From Clostridium bowmanii (lineage in GTDB: Bacteria > Bacillota > Clostridia > Clostridiales > Clostridiaceae), in contig NZ_JAHLDL010000018.1 of NCBI RefSeq assembly GCF_018861315.1, forward strand, positions 35,179-99,178: DNA of 64,000 bases, read 5' to 3'. The notes under the pieces were generated by a model. The model worked only from the letters and a program-made list of their open reading frames with translations. It ran no database searches and was not told the origin of the DNA. Of the stretch, positions 8,327 to 17,174 are shown in pieces (position 1 is the first letter of the stretch; every line of letters starts with the position of its first letter). The position numbers and the translations under genes are program-made.

Positions 8327-9814
8327 CTAAAATTGTGAATATATAAACTGTTGCATACTATATCCTGGTCCATACATTCCAAAGACTAAGATAACTAGAA
8401 CTACAACTAAGTATATAACCCATCTAAACATTATATTTTGTCTCGATAGTTGATCTCTTAAACTTATTCTTCTTTGCATAATATCTACTATTATAATTAA
8501 AACTAAACCAATAATTACAATTAAAAAGTCCTTTAAATCTAATCCTAATTTAAATATAGAACCATTTGTAAGCATCCAAGGGTTAAAATAAAAAGAGTTT
8601 TTAATTATTGTTATAGCACCTAAAAATGAAGTAGCTCTAAAAAATATCCATGCAAAATTAACAAGCATAAATGTAATTATCATTTGACCTAATTTGCAGC
8701 TAAATACTTCTGTTTTAATTTTAAAAGTTCTTATTGCCTTTTCTTTTATCGGTTTAAGAAGATAGGCTGAAATTTGATAAAATCCATGAAGCCCGCCCCA
8801 TATAATAAAATTTGTGGTAGCTCCGTGCCATAAACCACTTACTAAAAATACAATCATAATATTATAATAAGTTCTTAATTTGCCACGCCTGTTCCCACCT
8901 AGTGGAAAATATAAATAATCCTTAAACCAACTAGTAAGTGAAATGTGCCAACGACTCCAAAATTGTTTTATTGATTTGGACAAGTAAGGTTGTTTAAAAT
9001 TATTAGTTACTTTAAAGCCTAAAATCTGAGCTGCCCCTCTTGCTATATCTGAATAGGACATGAAATCACAGTAAATTTGAAAAGTGAAAAATACAGTGGC
9101 TATTACTGTGGCTAACCCTTTATAATCGTTAGGGTTACTATAAACAGTATTAACAAGTACTGCTAATCTATCTGCTACTACTAGTTTTACAAAAGCACCC
9201 CATAACATCAACAAAAGACCATTTTTAACTCTATCATAATCAAAAGTATGTTTTTCATCAAACTGATGTATCATATTCTTGGATTTTTCAATAGGTCCAG
9301 ATACCACGGTAGGAAAGAATGATAAAAACAGTGCAAATTTTCCAATGTTTTTCTCTGCTTCAACATCTTTTCTATAAACATCTACAAGATAACTTATGGC
9401 TTGAAGAGTATAGAAGGATATTCCTAAGGGTAATAAATATCTAAAATATGGCATATGAAATGATATACTAAATATATTTAGTACTCGTGTTAAACTGGTG
9501 TTAAAAAAGTTATAATATTTAAATAAAAGTAAAATGCCTAAATTACTAGAAAGACAGGCAAAAACCCAGAATTTCTTAAGTTGCCTTGATTTTTTTTCAT
9601 TACTTAGCTTATTTGCATTTTCTATTAATAATCCACTTAAATACGTAATAATAGTAGATATTACTATAAATATTGCATATTTAGGGTTCACACTCATATA
9701 AAAGCAATAACTACATATTAACAACCAGAGCCATCGAAATTTATTTGGAATTGCAAAATATATAGTAGCGATAGCTAGAAAAAATATTAAAAAAGTTATT
9801 GATGTAAACTGCAT
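8327..9814 (-). CDS. MBOAT-family O-acyltransferase (AlgI/DltB-like)
   Basis: A 495-residue polytopic membrane protein for acyl (usually acetyl) transfer to an extracellular polysaccharide. Family signatures include the SYLVDVYRKDVEAEKNIGKF segment with FFPTVVSGPIEK, the IYCDFMSYSDIARGAAQILG segment, QFWSRWHISLTSWFKDYLYF near residue 285 and GLWHGATTNFIIWGGLHG, whose His is the catalytic residue. It starts the two-gene unit with the SGNH protein. No alginate or dlt genes are nearby, so the polymer is unknown. A weak GAAGG lies upstream of ATG. Confidence 0.92.
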   Translation of the reverse strand: MQFTSITFLIFFLAIATIYFAIPNKFRWLWLLICSYCFYMSVNPKYAIFIVISTIITYLSGLLIENANKLSNEKKSRQLKKFWVFACLSSNLGILLLFKYYNFFNTSLTRVLNIFSISFHMPYFRYLLPLGISFYTLQAISYLVDVYRKDVEAEKNIGKFALFLSFFPTVVSGPIEKSKNMIHQFDEKHTFDYDRVKNGLLLMLWGAFVKLVVADRLAVLVNTVYSNPNDYKGLATVIATVFFTFQIYCDFMSYSDIARGAAQILGFKVTNNFKQPYLSKSIKQFWSRWHISLTSWFKDYLYFPLGGNRRGKLRTYYNIMIVFLVSGLWHGATTNFIIWGGLHGFYQISAYLLKPIKEKAIRTFKIKTEVFSCKLGQMIITFMLVNFAWIFFRATSFLGAITIIKNSFYFNPWMLTNGSIFKLGLDLKDFLIVIIGLVLIIIVDIMQRRISLRDQLSRQNIMFRWVIYLVVVLVILVFGMYGPGYSMQQFIYSQF

Positions 9815-10070
9815 CCATTTACCTTCTTTCTTTTGTTAGTGATGTTTATAGACATAATCCTACAAATTATATTAACTTCACTATTATAGCAATAAATGTA
9901 TTATAACTACAAGTATATTATGCTTACAATTATTAAGTAAAATTAAAATTTAAATATAATTAAATTATTTTAAGCTAAAAAAATAACACTAACTTTAAGC
10001 CAGTGCTAACCTTTAACATCTATTTTACAAGGGGCTTATAGGGGGTTCCTATATTATTATAATAAACTTT

Positions 10071-10096
10071 ATATGTGACAATTTCATGTCACATAT
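10071..10096. promoter_or_regulatory. Perfect 10-bp inverted repeat in a gene-free stretch
   Basis: ATATGTGACA and TGTCACATAT flank the six bases ATTTCA. It lies 260 bases upstream of the MBOAT gene and past the MCP remnant. There is no T run, so an operator is more likely than a terminator. The rest of 9815-10133 shows nothing else I can support. Confidence 0.35.
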
Positions 10097-10133
10097 GATA
10101 ATGAATTATGAACATAACCTTTGACTGATTTTT

Positions 10134-10259
10134 TTATACTGTAAATTTGCCTGCTATTTTATCTAATACAATTACCCGTTCTTCTAATTATTCTACAGTT
10201 TTTGATACATTTTTAATTCCTGCCTCTTGTTCTTTCGTAGTTGTAGCAACTTGTTTCAT
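10134..10259 (-). pseudogene. Remnant of a methyl-accepting chemotaxis protein C-terminus
   Basis: The frame reads MKQVATTTKEQEAGIKNVSK then TVE, stop, LEERVIVLDKIAGKFTV and stop. VATTTKEQEAGIKNV and a terminal LDKxAGKFxV are the usual end of clostridial chemoreceptor signalling domains. An internal TAA and loss of several hundred upstream residues show it is dead. There is no ribosome binding site. Confidence 0.65.
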
Positions 10260-10283
10260 TGATTAATTTACAAGAGAGCGCAA

Positions 10284-10330
10284 AAATAAGAGTGTTGATG
10301 AAAACACAGTTCTCATCAACACTCTTATAA
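10284..10330 (-). terminator. Terminator of the L25/Ctc gene
   Basis: ATAAGAGTGTTGATGA pairs with TCATCAACACTCTTAT (16 base pairs, 11-base loop), followed on the minus strand by TTTTT. Confidence 0.9.
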
Positions 10331-10375
10331 GCTTTATGTTGTATATGCTATATGATATTAGATAAAATAATCTAA

Positions 10376-10987
10376 TTAAGCCTCAACTACAGGTTCAGTA
10401 GCAACAATAGGTTCTTCAACAACTGCTTCTTCCTCTTCTTCAACTACTTCTTTAATTGGAATTATAGCTGCGTATATTTGATCTTCTTCATCAGTGACTT
10501 TTATTTTTTCATCTAAATCAAAATCTTTTAGTGTAACTGTATCTCCAAGTTTTTTATCTGATATATCAACACTTACTGAATCAGGCATTAAAGCCATGTT
10601 TCCAAAAACATCTATTTCAGATTTATGAACTTGCAATTGAAGTAGATTGTCTAAAACATTCTCTTCACCCTTAAAAATAATAGGTAATTGTAATTTTATT
10701 TCATGATCTGTAGAAACAATTTGTATGTCTATATGGTTAATTTTTGCTGATACAGGATGTCTTTGAATTTCTTTTACAAATCCAAATTTCTTGTCTTCTC
10801 CGTATTTAACCCATACTTTCGCATTAGAACCATGTTTTCCAAGAATCTTTTTTAGAGGTACTAATTCAAACTTTACAGATATTGGTTCTTCAACATCGCC
10901 ATAAATTATACCTGCAATAAAACCTTCTTCGTTAAATTTTTTCTTTCCTGGAACTCTTTCAAATGCATTTAAAATAACTTTTTCCAT
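10376..10987 (-). CDS. rplY: 50S ribosomal protein L25 / general stress protein Ctc
   Basis: A 203-residue long-form L25 that binds 5S rRNA. The N-terminal L25 domain (residues 1-90) has RVPGKKKFNEEGFIAGIIYG and the conserved VKEIQRHPVSAKINHIDIQI; the C-terminal beta domain (95-185) has the DxVSVDISDKKLGDTVTLKD segment. It ends in an acidic tail rich in Glu. GAGGAG lies nine bases before ATG. It is monocistronic with a strong terminator. Two identical palindromes lie in its 5' untranslated region and may be regulatory. Confidence 0.96.
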   Translation of the reverse strand: MEKVILNAFERVPGKKKFNEEGFIAGIIYGDVEEPISVKFELVPLKKILGKHGSNAKVWVKYGEDKKFGFVKEIQRHPVSAKINHIDIQIVSTDHEIKLQLPIIFKGEENVLDNLLQLQVHKSEIDVFGNMALMPDSVSVDISDKKLGDTVTLKDFDLDEKIKVTDEEDQIYAAIIPIKEVVEEEEEAVVEEPIVATEPVVEA

Positions 10988-11004
10988 AATAATACACTCC
11001 TCTT

Positions 11005-11037
11005 GGCTTATAAAGCCATTCTTTGGCTTATAAAGCC
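11005..11037 (-). promoter_or_regulatory. Twin 13-bp palindromes in the rplY/ctc leader
   Basis: GGCTTATAAAGCC occurs at 11005-11017 and again at 11025-11037, exactly 20 bases apart, just upstream of the ribosome binding site. Each copy can pair GGCTT with AAGCC. They could be a two-turn-spaced operator or small leader hairpins. Confidence 0.4.
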
Positions 11038-11313
11038 CTTTTGCTTACTCTTTTGCATACATATGTTACCAATAATAATTTTCATACTATATTATATTCG
11101 TTTATAAATAAATGAAAAATCAACTTTATTACTCAAAAGGTAACATTAGTAATTAAAACATACTTCTATTATAGCACATATTTGCAAACAGAAGTTATTC
11201 ATTATTTTATGAGTTTTGTAATACAAATATACCAGTAGCCTAAAAAACACTTCAATTAATTCTTTTTAACTGATATAATCATAGATATATATATATTGAT
11301 TGGAGGAATTACA

Positions 11314-12417
11314 TTGATTCCATATAAAAAAATACCCTATATACAGCTTATCCCTATGATTATAATCACCTTTGTTCTTTTTAGAATAGTAAATAACATT
11401 GAAAATATAGGTTCAATATTTAATAAAATTTCTTCTTTACTTACTTATTTTATTTGGGGATTTTTTATAGCTTATTTACTTAATCCACTTATGGTATATA
11501 TTGAAAAGGAAACAAAAATAAAAAGAATTTATTGCATAGGCATAATTTACACATTATTTATAGGTCTAATATTCACAATAATATTTTTGGTCACTCCTAA
11601 TCTTATTAAAAGTGCAGTGGACTTATTTGATAATATTCCTGAATTTGCAGATAAATCGTATAAATGGTCTACTAATATTCTATCTGAAAATAAACTATTA
11701 AACAAATTCGATATTGCCTCTTATTTAAAAGACTACCTTACTACTTTCAATAAAGACATATCCACATATTTTGCACCAGGTTTACAAATTATAATTGATT
11801 ACCTCATGGGCTTTAGTTCTTTATTTTTAAAATTAATGTCTGGAATAGTTATTTCAATTTACTACTTAATTGATAAAGAATCCATTATATTTAATTTCAA
11901 AAAGTTCATTTATTCCATCTTAAATGATACACATGCTCATAAGTTAATTAATTTCGCCAAAATAGTTAATACTACTTTTAAAAAATATTTTATCGGAAAA
12001 ATAATAGATTCTATCATTTTTGCTACCATTACTTTCATTGGATTTATGCTATTAAAAATTCCTTATGCACTACCCTTTAGTTTAGTAATAGGGGTAACAA
12101 ATATGATTCCTTACTTTGGAAACATCATGGGAATGGTGCCAGCTACTATAATAACATTATTCTTTAGTCCCATAAAGTCTGTAGAGTTAATACTATTTGT
12201 TGTAACCTTAAGTAACATCGATGGATGGTTCATACAACCAAAGATTATTGGAGATAAGGTTGGTATTAGTCCACTTCTTATAATACTCGGAATTGTTCTG
12301 GGTGGAGGACTTTTCGGGATTTTAGGAATGTTACTTGGAGTTCCAACTATAGCCTTAATAAAGATATTATTAGAAGAATTTATGGATAAAAAAACTGAAA
12401 ACAAACAAATTAAATAA
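11314..12417 (+). CDS. AI-2E family (PerM/YtvI-like) membrane permease
   Basis: A 367-residue membrane protein with about eight helices in the AI-2E transporter layout: helices near residues 10-30, 35-55 and 65-90, a soluble central region around 90-145, and the conserved C-terminal block with ITFIGFMLLKIPYALPFSLV, the IPYFGNIMGMVPATI motif near residue 265 and QPKIIGDKVGISPLLIILGI near residue 310. The start is TTG at 11314, seven bases after GGAGG. Substrate is unknown; some members are exporters or Na+/H+ antiporters. It ends directly at the palindromic element. Confidence 0.88.
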   Translation: MIPYKKIPYIQLIPMIIITFVLFRIVNNIENIGSIFNKISSLLTYFIWGFFIAYLLNPLMVYIEKETKIKRIYCIGIIYTLFIGLIFTIIFLVTPNLIKSAVDLFDNIPEFADKSYKWSTNILSENKLLNKFDIASYLKDYLTTFNKDISTYFAPGLQIIIDYLMGFSSLFLKLMSGIVISIYYLIDKESIIFNFKKFIYSILNDTHAHKLINFAKIVNTTFKKYFIGKIIDSIIFATITFIGFMLLKIPYALPFSLVIGVTNMIPYFGNIMGMVPATIITLFFSPIKSVELILFVVTLSNIDGWFIQPKIIGDKVGISPLLIILGIVLGGGLFGILGMLLGVPTIALIKILLEEFMDKKTENKQIK

Positions 12418-12420
12418 AAA

Positions 12421-12619
12421 AGAAAAAAGTATATATTACTATTAATACATTCACTTCGCTAAGAACTACTAATTTTATTTTTAATTAATCTGCTAAAAAA
12501 TATAAACTCGCTGCCTCGCTGAAACATATATTTTTCTTAACGCATATCAATTAAAAATAAAATAAGAAGTTCTAAAGCTCGCTTCAATGCATTATACGTA
12601 ATATATACTTTTTTTGCGC
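12421..12619. repeat. 199-bp imperfect palindromic element (MITE-like, full copy)
   Basis: The left arm (AAAAAAGTATATATTACTA..., 12424-12490) and the right arm (12550-12613) are near-reverse complements, sharing AGTATATATTAC, AGAACTACTAATTTTATTTT-like sequence and AATTAAAAATAAAATAAGAA, with an inner hairpin around AAACTCGCTGCCTCGCTGAA. The tips carry T/A runs able to terminate in both directions. It starts three bases after the permease stop codon. There is no open reading frame, and reduced copies occur at 7211-7244 and 52572-52636. Confidence 0.7.
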
Positions 12620-12682
12620 ATAAAAACATTTGTTAACAAATGAAAATTTATAAACAAAATTTCAGTAAATATTTTTCCATGT

Positions 12683-12970
12683 CTACTCTTCCATATATGT
12701 AATATTACCATCAAAAATGTAAGTCAAAGAAGTTTTTGTTCCTTCTAATGCATACATCATTTTTTCAATCACAACTTGCTCTTCCTTATTAGTAGTTATA
12801 GAAAGTTTATCTTCTTCGTTAACTTCAGACTTTAACCCAAATTCATATACAAAATCATTTATGAGTCTTATCCACTCAGCTGTGTCATTAGACCCCAAGC
12901 TTTCCTTCTTCGCGAAATTTTTTAGTGTTTTATCTAATTGTTTTTTTGAAAACATCAATATATTTGCCAT
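12683..12970 (-). CDS. Small cytoplasmic protein of unknown function
   Basis: A 95-residue protein beginning MANILMFSKKQLDKTLKNFA, set by AGGAGG seven bases before ATG at 12970. It is acidic-basic mixed with no signal, Cys or membrane segment, and looks alpha/beta with WIRLINDFVYEF near the middle and a beta-like C-terminus (LTYIFDGNITYMEE). I do not recognise a family. It stands alone between the palindromic element and the terminator at 13070. Confidence 0.75.
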   Translation of the reverse strand: MANILMFSKKQLDKTLKNFAKKESLGSNDTAEWIRLINDFVYEFGLKSEVNEEDKLSITTNKEEQVVIEKMMYALEGTKTSLTYIFDGNITYMEE

Positions 12971-13069
12971 TATTTTGCCTCCTAATTCTAGTCTTATTAA
13001 AGTATAACACAAAAATTGAACTCACACCAAGGTTAATAGTTACCAATACAGGTTCCCAATTATAACATA

Positions 13070-13107
13070 AAAATGCCATTGTAATTTCGAAATTACAATG
13101 GCATTTT
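13070..13107. terminator. Perfect palindromic bidirectional terminator
   Basis: AAAATGCCATTGTAATTT pairs fully with its complement around central CG and is flanked by A and T runs. It serves the APC permease, whose stop is at 13145. Confidence 0.85.
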
Positions 13108-13144
13108 CTTTAATTACTATTTAAAACAGAACCCTATAAGATAT

Positions 13145-14536
13145 CTAGCTCAACATTTTTTTTCTTAACTCATCAACATTTTTGTCTATCTTATTATTTT
13201 GAAGCATCATGTATAAGTAAACTGGAATACCTACCAACATAAGTATAAACCCATACATTACCACCTGCGAGCCCGTTCCATAAATTGCATATATAGAATA
13301 TGCAAAAGCAAGCAATGCTACAAAAGAATTCTTTAAAAAATTCCAAATATTAAAATCTATTGAATGTTTCTTTAAAAGCACTATATCTGCTGCTGCCGAA
13401 AAAGCATAAGCAGGCAAAAATGCCAATGTAGCAAGCAATAGCATAAAGTTAAAGGCTGCATTTAATGAGCCTACATAGTTTAGTATAAGAAGTATATTCG
13501 CTGCAACACCACTTATTACAAGTGAAATAACAGGGGTCTTATATTTTGGATGTACTCTCCCAAATACTTCTGGAAACAATTTGTCCTGAGCAGCTCCAAA
13601 TGCACTTCTAGCAGTTGTTAATACCCATCCTGAAGTAGCTCCTAAAGTGGATATTATAGCACCTATTGCTATAAAGTTTCCACCCCAAGTCCCACCAGTT
13701 GCTGCGTTAATTATATCTGCAAGAGGTGCTTTTGAACCGGCTAAAGTAGCTTGATCTAGAACACCCATGGCAACTATTGAAACAATTAAATATACGGCTG
13801 CTGCGATTAGTGTGCCATAAATTGTACTTTTTCTAATGTTTTTTTCTGGATCTTTAATTTCTCCTGCTGGAACCGTTGCACTTTCAATACCTACAAAAGC
13901 CCACAATGCAATTGCAATTGCTGCTGGTAAGGTACCCATTCCTGAAACCTCAGCACTAGAAACTGTACTAAGCATATCAGGGTTAAAATGCATGCCTGCA
14001 ATTACTACAAATACCACTAAAGCACTTATTTTTAGTACTGTTGTTACAATACTAACCATTCCTGCTCCTTTAACACCAAGAATATTTACAATTGTGAAAA
14101 ACCATAACACTGCTGAAGTAATTAAAAATGCCAATAATGGAGTTGTTGCCCCTGGAAAAAAGTAAGTGAAATAAAGCATAAAAGCAGTTATAATAGCGGC
14201 ATTTCCTACCCAAGCACCTATCCAATAGGTCCAAGCAATTAGGAACCCTGCAAAATTACCAAAAGCAGCTCTAGTATATACAATCGGCCCCCCTGTTCTT
14301 GGCATAGCAGTTCCAAGACTAGCAAAACTTAATGCAATTAGAAGTGATCCAATAGCTGTAATTATCCAAGCAAGCATAGCAGTTTTAGGATTTGATGCGG
14401 CCGCTAGAGATGCCGCAGAAGTAAAAATACCTGAACCTATACAGTTTCCTACAACTATAGCAGTTGCGGCGGCTAGACCAAGCTCCCTCTTTAACTTCAC
14501 ATTTCCCGAATCATTAACATCATTGATTTTACTCAT
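13145..14536 (-). CDS. APC-superfamily amino acid permease/antiporter
   Basis: A 463-residue, 12-helix cytoplasmic-membrane transporter. The unwound helix 1 motif GNCIGSGIFTSAASLAA near residue 30, helix 3 PRTGGPIVYTRAAFGNFAGF, helix 6 ALWAFVGIESATVPAGEIKD near residue 212 and the RSAFGAAQDKLFPEVFGRVH loop match the basic amino-acid/polyamine antiporter (APA) branch such as AdiC and PotE. The substrate cannot be read from the sequence. GGAGGG precedes ATG. A hairpin in the leader may be regulatory. No decarboxylase gene is adjacent. Confidence 0.88.
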   Translation of the reverse strand: MSKINDVNDSGNVKLKRELGLAAATAIVVGNCIGSGIFTSAASLAAASNPKTAMLAWIITAIGSLLIALSFASLGTAMPRTGGPIVYTRAAFGNFAGFLIAWTYWIGAWVGNAAIITAFMLYFTYFFPGATTPLLAFLITSAVLWFFTIVNILGVKGAGMVSIVTTVLKISALVVFVVIAGMHFNPDMLSTVSSAEVSGMGTLPAAIAIALWAFVGIESATVPAGEIKDPEKNIRKSTIYGTLIAAAVYLIVSIVAMGVLDQATLAGSKAPLADIINAATGGTWGGNFIAIGAIISTLGATSGWVLTTARSAFGAAQDKLFPEVFGRVHPKYKTPVISLVISGVAANILLILNYVGSLNAAFNFMLLLATLAFLPAYAFSAAADIVLLKKHSIDFNIWNFLKNSFVALLAFAYSIYAIYGTGSQVVMYGFILMLVGIPVYLYMMLQNNKIDKNVDELRKKMLS

Positions 14537-14577
14537 AATATGCCCTCCTTATTATTGTGCACAAAATCTTTTACTAT

Positions 14578-14610
14578 AGTTTACAGCTTATATGATTGTC
14601 CATATAAACT
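14578..14610 (-). promoter_or_regulatory. Hairpin in the leader of the APC permease
   Basis: AGTTTA...TATATG-loop-CATATA...TAAACT forms a stem about 45 bases before the permease start. It lacks a T run. The rest of 14537-14753 is AT-rich with nothing further I can assign. Confidence 0.3.
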
Positions 14611-14753
14611 ACAAGCTATAAACAATGGTATTTAATTATATATATTCCTTAGTCATACATTCTATGTTTATTGTGTAATTATTGAAGTAATGTAAAATCA
14701 AGTATTTATATAATTATTTAAATATATATTAATATAGCATATTTTCACTGTAA

Positions 14754-15519
14754 AAACGAGATAATTATTCAAAAATTTTATATAAGTGTTATATAAATCT
14801 GATTCCATTTTCTAATAAAATAGCAGATACAATGTTTAAAATTGCAAATCAAATTGCTCCACATGAGGATGTTTTAGGCATGTATGTAATAACACAATTT
14901 GGAAGTAGCTATAGCAATAAAATGGTTACTTTTGAAATAGTTAATAACGCACTTAAATATTATGAAGAAATTTATAAAAATTACCCTACCAATGAATCAT
15001 ATCTCAAATCCTATAAAAGACTTATAGATATTCATATTGCCTTAGGAGAACATGATAAAAGCAAAAAACTAATAGATGATGGTTTAAAATCTACAAATAA
15101 GGAAATGAATTTTATAGCAAAGAAATATAGTATGTTTTATTTAATGCTTGCAAAAGATTATGCTGAGGCGAAGGCTATTGGGCAAAGACCTATAGAACAA
15201 AAAAACGAGTATTATATAGGGAATGTATATATTATTCTTTCAGATAGTTCTTAAGGTACTAACCCGAATATACAAAATAGGAGTACGCTATGATATTAAA
15301 AACACAGGAAAATATATAGGTAAAGACATCTACAAAGCAATGAAGATGGCAAATAGATCATATAAATTATCAGGAGATATTGAAGATATGAAATATGTAC
15401 TAAACGGAATATACCGAGATTTTAATACAACCAAAGATTATGAGTGGACAATACAACAAATTTTAAAATTACCTAAAGAAGAAATTAAAGAAGAGCAATA
15501 TTCGGATTTAGGCTCTTAG
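14754..15519 (+). pseudogene. Broken tetratricopeptide-like gene (two frames, no start)
   Basis: The first part, readable from 14754 to 15254, contains helix-turn-helix TPR-like sequence (ALKYYEEIYKNYPTNESYLK, RLIDIHIALGEHDKSKKLID). Reading then shifts into another frame from about 15223 to 15519 (YIGKDIYKAMKMANRSYKLS, NGIYRDFNTTKDYEWTIQQI). The Met at 14832 has no ribosome binding site and similar coding continues upstream of it, so the 5' end is lost. The parent protein is not recognised; it was probably several hundred residues of helical repeats. Confidence 0.6.
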
Positions 15520-15521
15520 CT

Positions 15522-15665
15522 TATGCAATGAAAAGTACCCGTAAGAAGTCCAGGACGGCCTTCTAGCACTTCTGAGACAGGATATCGAATAAGTGCGTTA
15601 GGGGATTTTTCATGGAATAAGCTTAGAGCCTGTTAACAAATGCTCTACTATCAGAACATCCTACA
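15522..15665. other. GC-richer unexplained segment after the broken TPR gene
   Basis: The base composition (roughly 45 percent GC by eye) contrasts with the AT-rich surroundings. It contains GCACTT...AAGTGC as a possible stem, followed by GGGGATTTTT. No open frame or recognised RNA is present. It may be a remnant of a mobile element or an unknown structured RNA. Confidence 0.3.
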
Positions 15666-15686
15666 TGCCGAACCTTAATGATTTAC

Positions 15687-16370
15687 TCAATTTTTTATAT
15701 CTACTCCCCCAAAAGCTGCAAAACAATGTATCGTTAAAACTGGCGCATCTGGATTAACATAATTTTTACCTTTAGTCTTATTAGACCATCCTCCAAAAAC
15801 AGGAATACCATTTACTTCAACCTTCCATTCTGCTGGAACTATTATATTTACTCCACCAAAGGCTGCTGTAACATCAAGTCTTGCTCCTTCGTTTAATATA
15901 AAAGCATCTCGAAGATCCAAATCAATTCCTCCAAAAATAGCAACAAGACTGCCACCCCTAAAGTTTTTAGAAATATTTCTTGTTTTTACACCTGAAAAAA
16001 GTGATAAATTATCTACCACATCTTCGTCAACTTTACTTTTGTTAAATTCATAATTTTCCTTTTTTAAAGTTTTAGGTACTAACATTGACACACCAATAGC
16101 TATAATTATAGCAGGCCAAAAAAATCTTACCAGACTAACTGTAATAACATTAAGTTCTCGCATTTGAAATAGTGCACCAATCACTATAAGTGTGACTCCT
16201 GAAGTTTTAGACACAGGTTTTGTACTTAACTGACTTACTCCTGCACCTATTAGTATAAGTGGCCACCACATTGATATTATATGACCTAAGTTCCAAAGTC
16301 CTAATTGGTTAAATAATGATCCGATGCCCAATAGTATAAAAATGATACCCAAATAAAATTTACCTTTCAT
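15687..16370 (-). CDS. LiaI/LiaF-like membrane protein (DUF5668 plus LiaF C-terminal domain)
   Basis: A 227-residue protein with four short hydrophobic segments in the first 105 residues, in the paired GIIFILLGIGSLFNQLGLWN / WWPLILIGAG and FFWPAIIIAIGV arrangement of LiaI-LiaF-TM regions. The C-terminal beta repeats follow, with FGGIDLDLRDA, TAAFGGVNIIVPAEWKVEV and FAAFGGVDIKN typical of LiaF/DUF2154. Relatives are tied to the cell-envelope stress response to cell-wall antibiotics. GGGGG lies eight bases before ATG. No LiaRS two-component genes are next to it. Confidence 0.85.
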   Translation of the reverse strand: MKGKFYLGIIFILLGIGSLFNQLGLWNLGHIISMWWPLILIGAGVSQLSTKPVSKTSGVTLIVIGALFQMRELNVITVSLVRFFWPAIIIAIGVSMLVPKTLKKENYEFNKSKVDEDVVDNLSLFSGVKTRNISKNFRGGSLVAIFGGIDLDLRDAFILNEGARLDVTAAFGGVNIIVPAEWKVEVNGIPVFGGWSNKTKGKNYVNPDAPVLTIHCFAAFGGVDIKN

Positions 16371-16616
16371 AGTAATTTCCCCCTTCTATTTTTTACAATT
16401 TCTTAAGGGCGATTAAAGACTATTAAGCCCCCTTGAATTTTATATACTTTTTATTATATGTAATTTATTATACCATTATATGGTTTTTTTTACTATTTTA
16501 AAATTATTCGTTGAAAGTCCATAATTACAAATAAATTAGGAAAGCTAATATCAGAATGCAATTTTAGTATAAGTAAAATATCTAATGGGCACTATAAATT
16601 CTAATAAAGGAGATAT

Positions 16617-16649
16617 ATGATGACAGCAAAAAAAACATCATCACCCTAA
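16617..16649 (+). other. Possible 10-codon upstream ORF
   Basis: AAAGGAG followed six bases later by ATG ATG encodes MMTAKKTSSP and stops 43 bases before the next gene. It is too short to judge by composition; the very good ribosome binding site is the only support. Confidence 0.25.
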
Positions 16650-16692
16650 TCATATATTAAGCATAGTCCATATATTGGGAAGGAGAATATTT

Positions 16693-16941
16693 ATGAATGA
16701 GAAAATTTTTAAAGACACAGAAGAACCCGAAGATACACGCTCTGAAGAGGATATACTAAACGAGGATATATTCAGTTTATCTAATATGTCTAACATGATT
16801 AGTATGTCTAGCAACCCTAACATGTATATGCCTGGCATAATTAATTTGCCTATTAATCCTAACATGTATTCAGCTAACATGCCTAATATTAATAGTGAAG
16901 ACCCTTTAAGTGAAAGTCCAGAAGATAAAAAATTCTCATAA
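16693..16941 (+). CDS. Small Met/Asn/Pro-rich protein of unknown function
   Basis: An 82-residue acidic protein with an N-terminal Glu/Asp-rich region (residues 1-27) and a middle rich in Met, Asn, Ser and Pro with repeated NPNMY (about residues 41 and 55) and N-M motifs. GGAGA lies seven bases before ATG at 16693. It has no signal or membrane segment. Low complexity of this kind occurs in spore-coat-associated small proteins, but nothing proves that here. A strong terminator follows. Confidence 0.65.
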   Translation: MNEKIFKDTEEPEDTRSEEDILNEDIFSLSNMSNMISMSSNPNMYMPGIINLPINPNMYSANMPNINSEDPLSESPEDKKFS

Positions 16942-17011
16942 AAAAGACTTAGTTCAAAAGACTAGCTATTCTTGCAGAGTCCATTAATAACACATATATT
17001 TCTTAATTTTT

Positions 17012-17061
17012 CAGCAACAGGGATTGAAAGTTTATCTTCCAATCCCTGTTGCTGATTTTTT
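17012..17061 (+). terminator. Terminator after the Met/Asn-rich gene
   Basis: CAGCAACAGGGATTG pairs with CAATCCCTGTTGCTG (15 base pairs, 13-base loop), followed by seven T. Confidence 0.88.
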
Positions 17062-17174
17062 AAAAGTTTTATTCTTTAAGCAGCGGTTATCAAGACATGT
17101 TTTTTAGTGGATACTGTCTAAGTCTAACCACTGAGGTTAAATCCAGAAATGATGGAAATTTAATTAATAACTTA

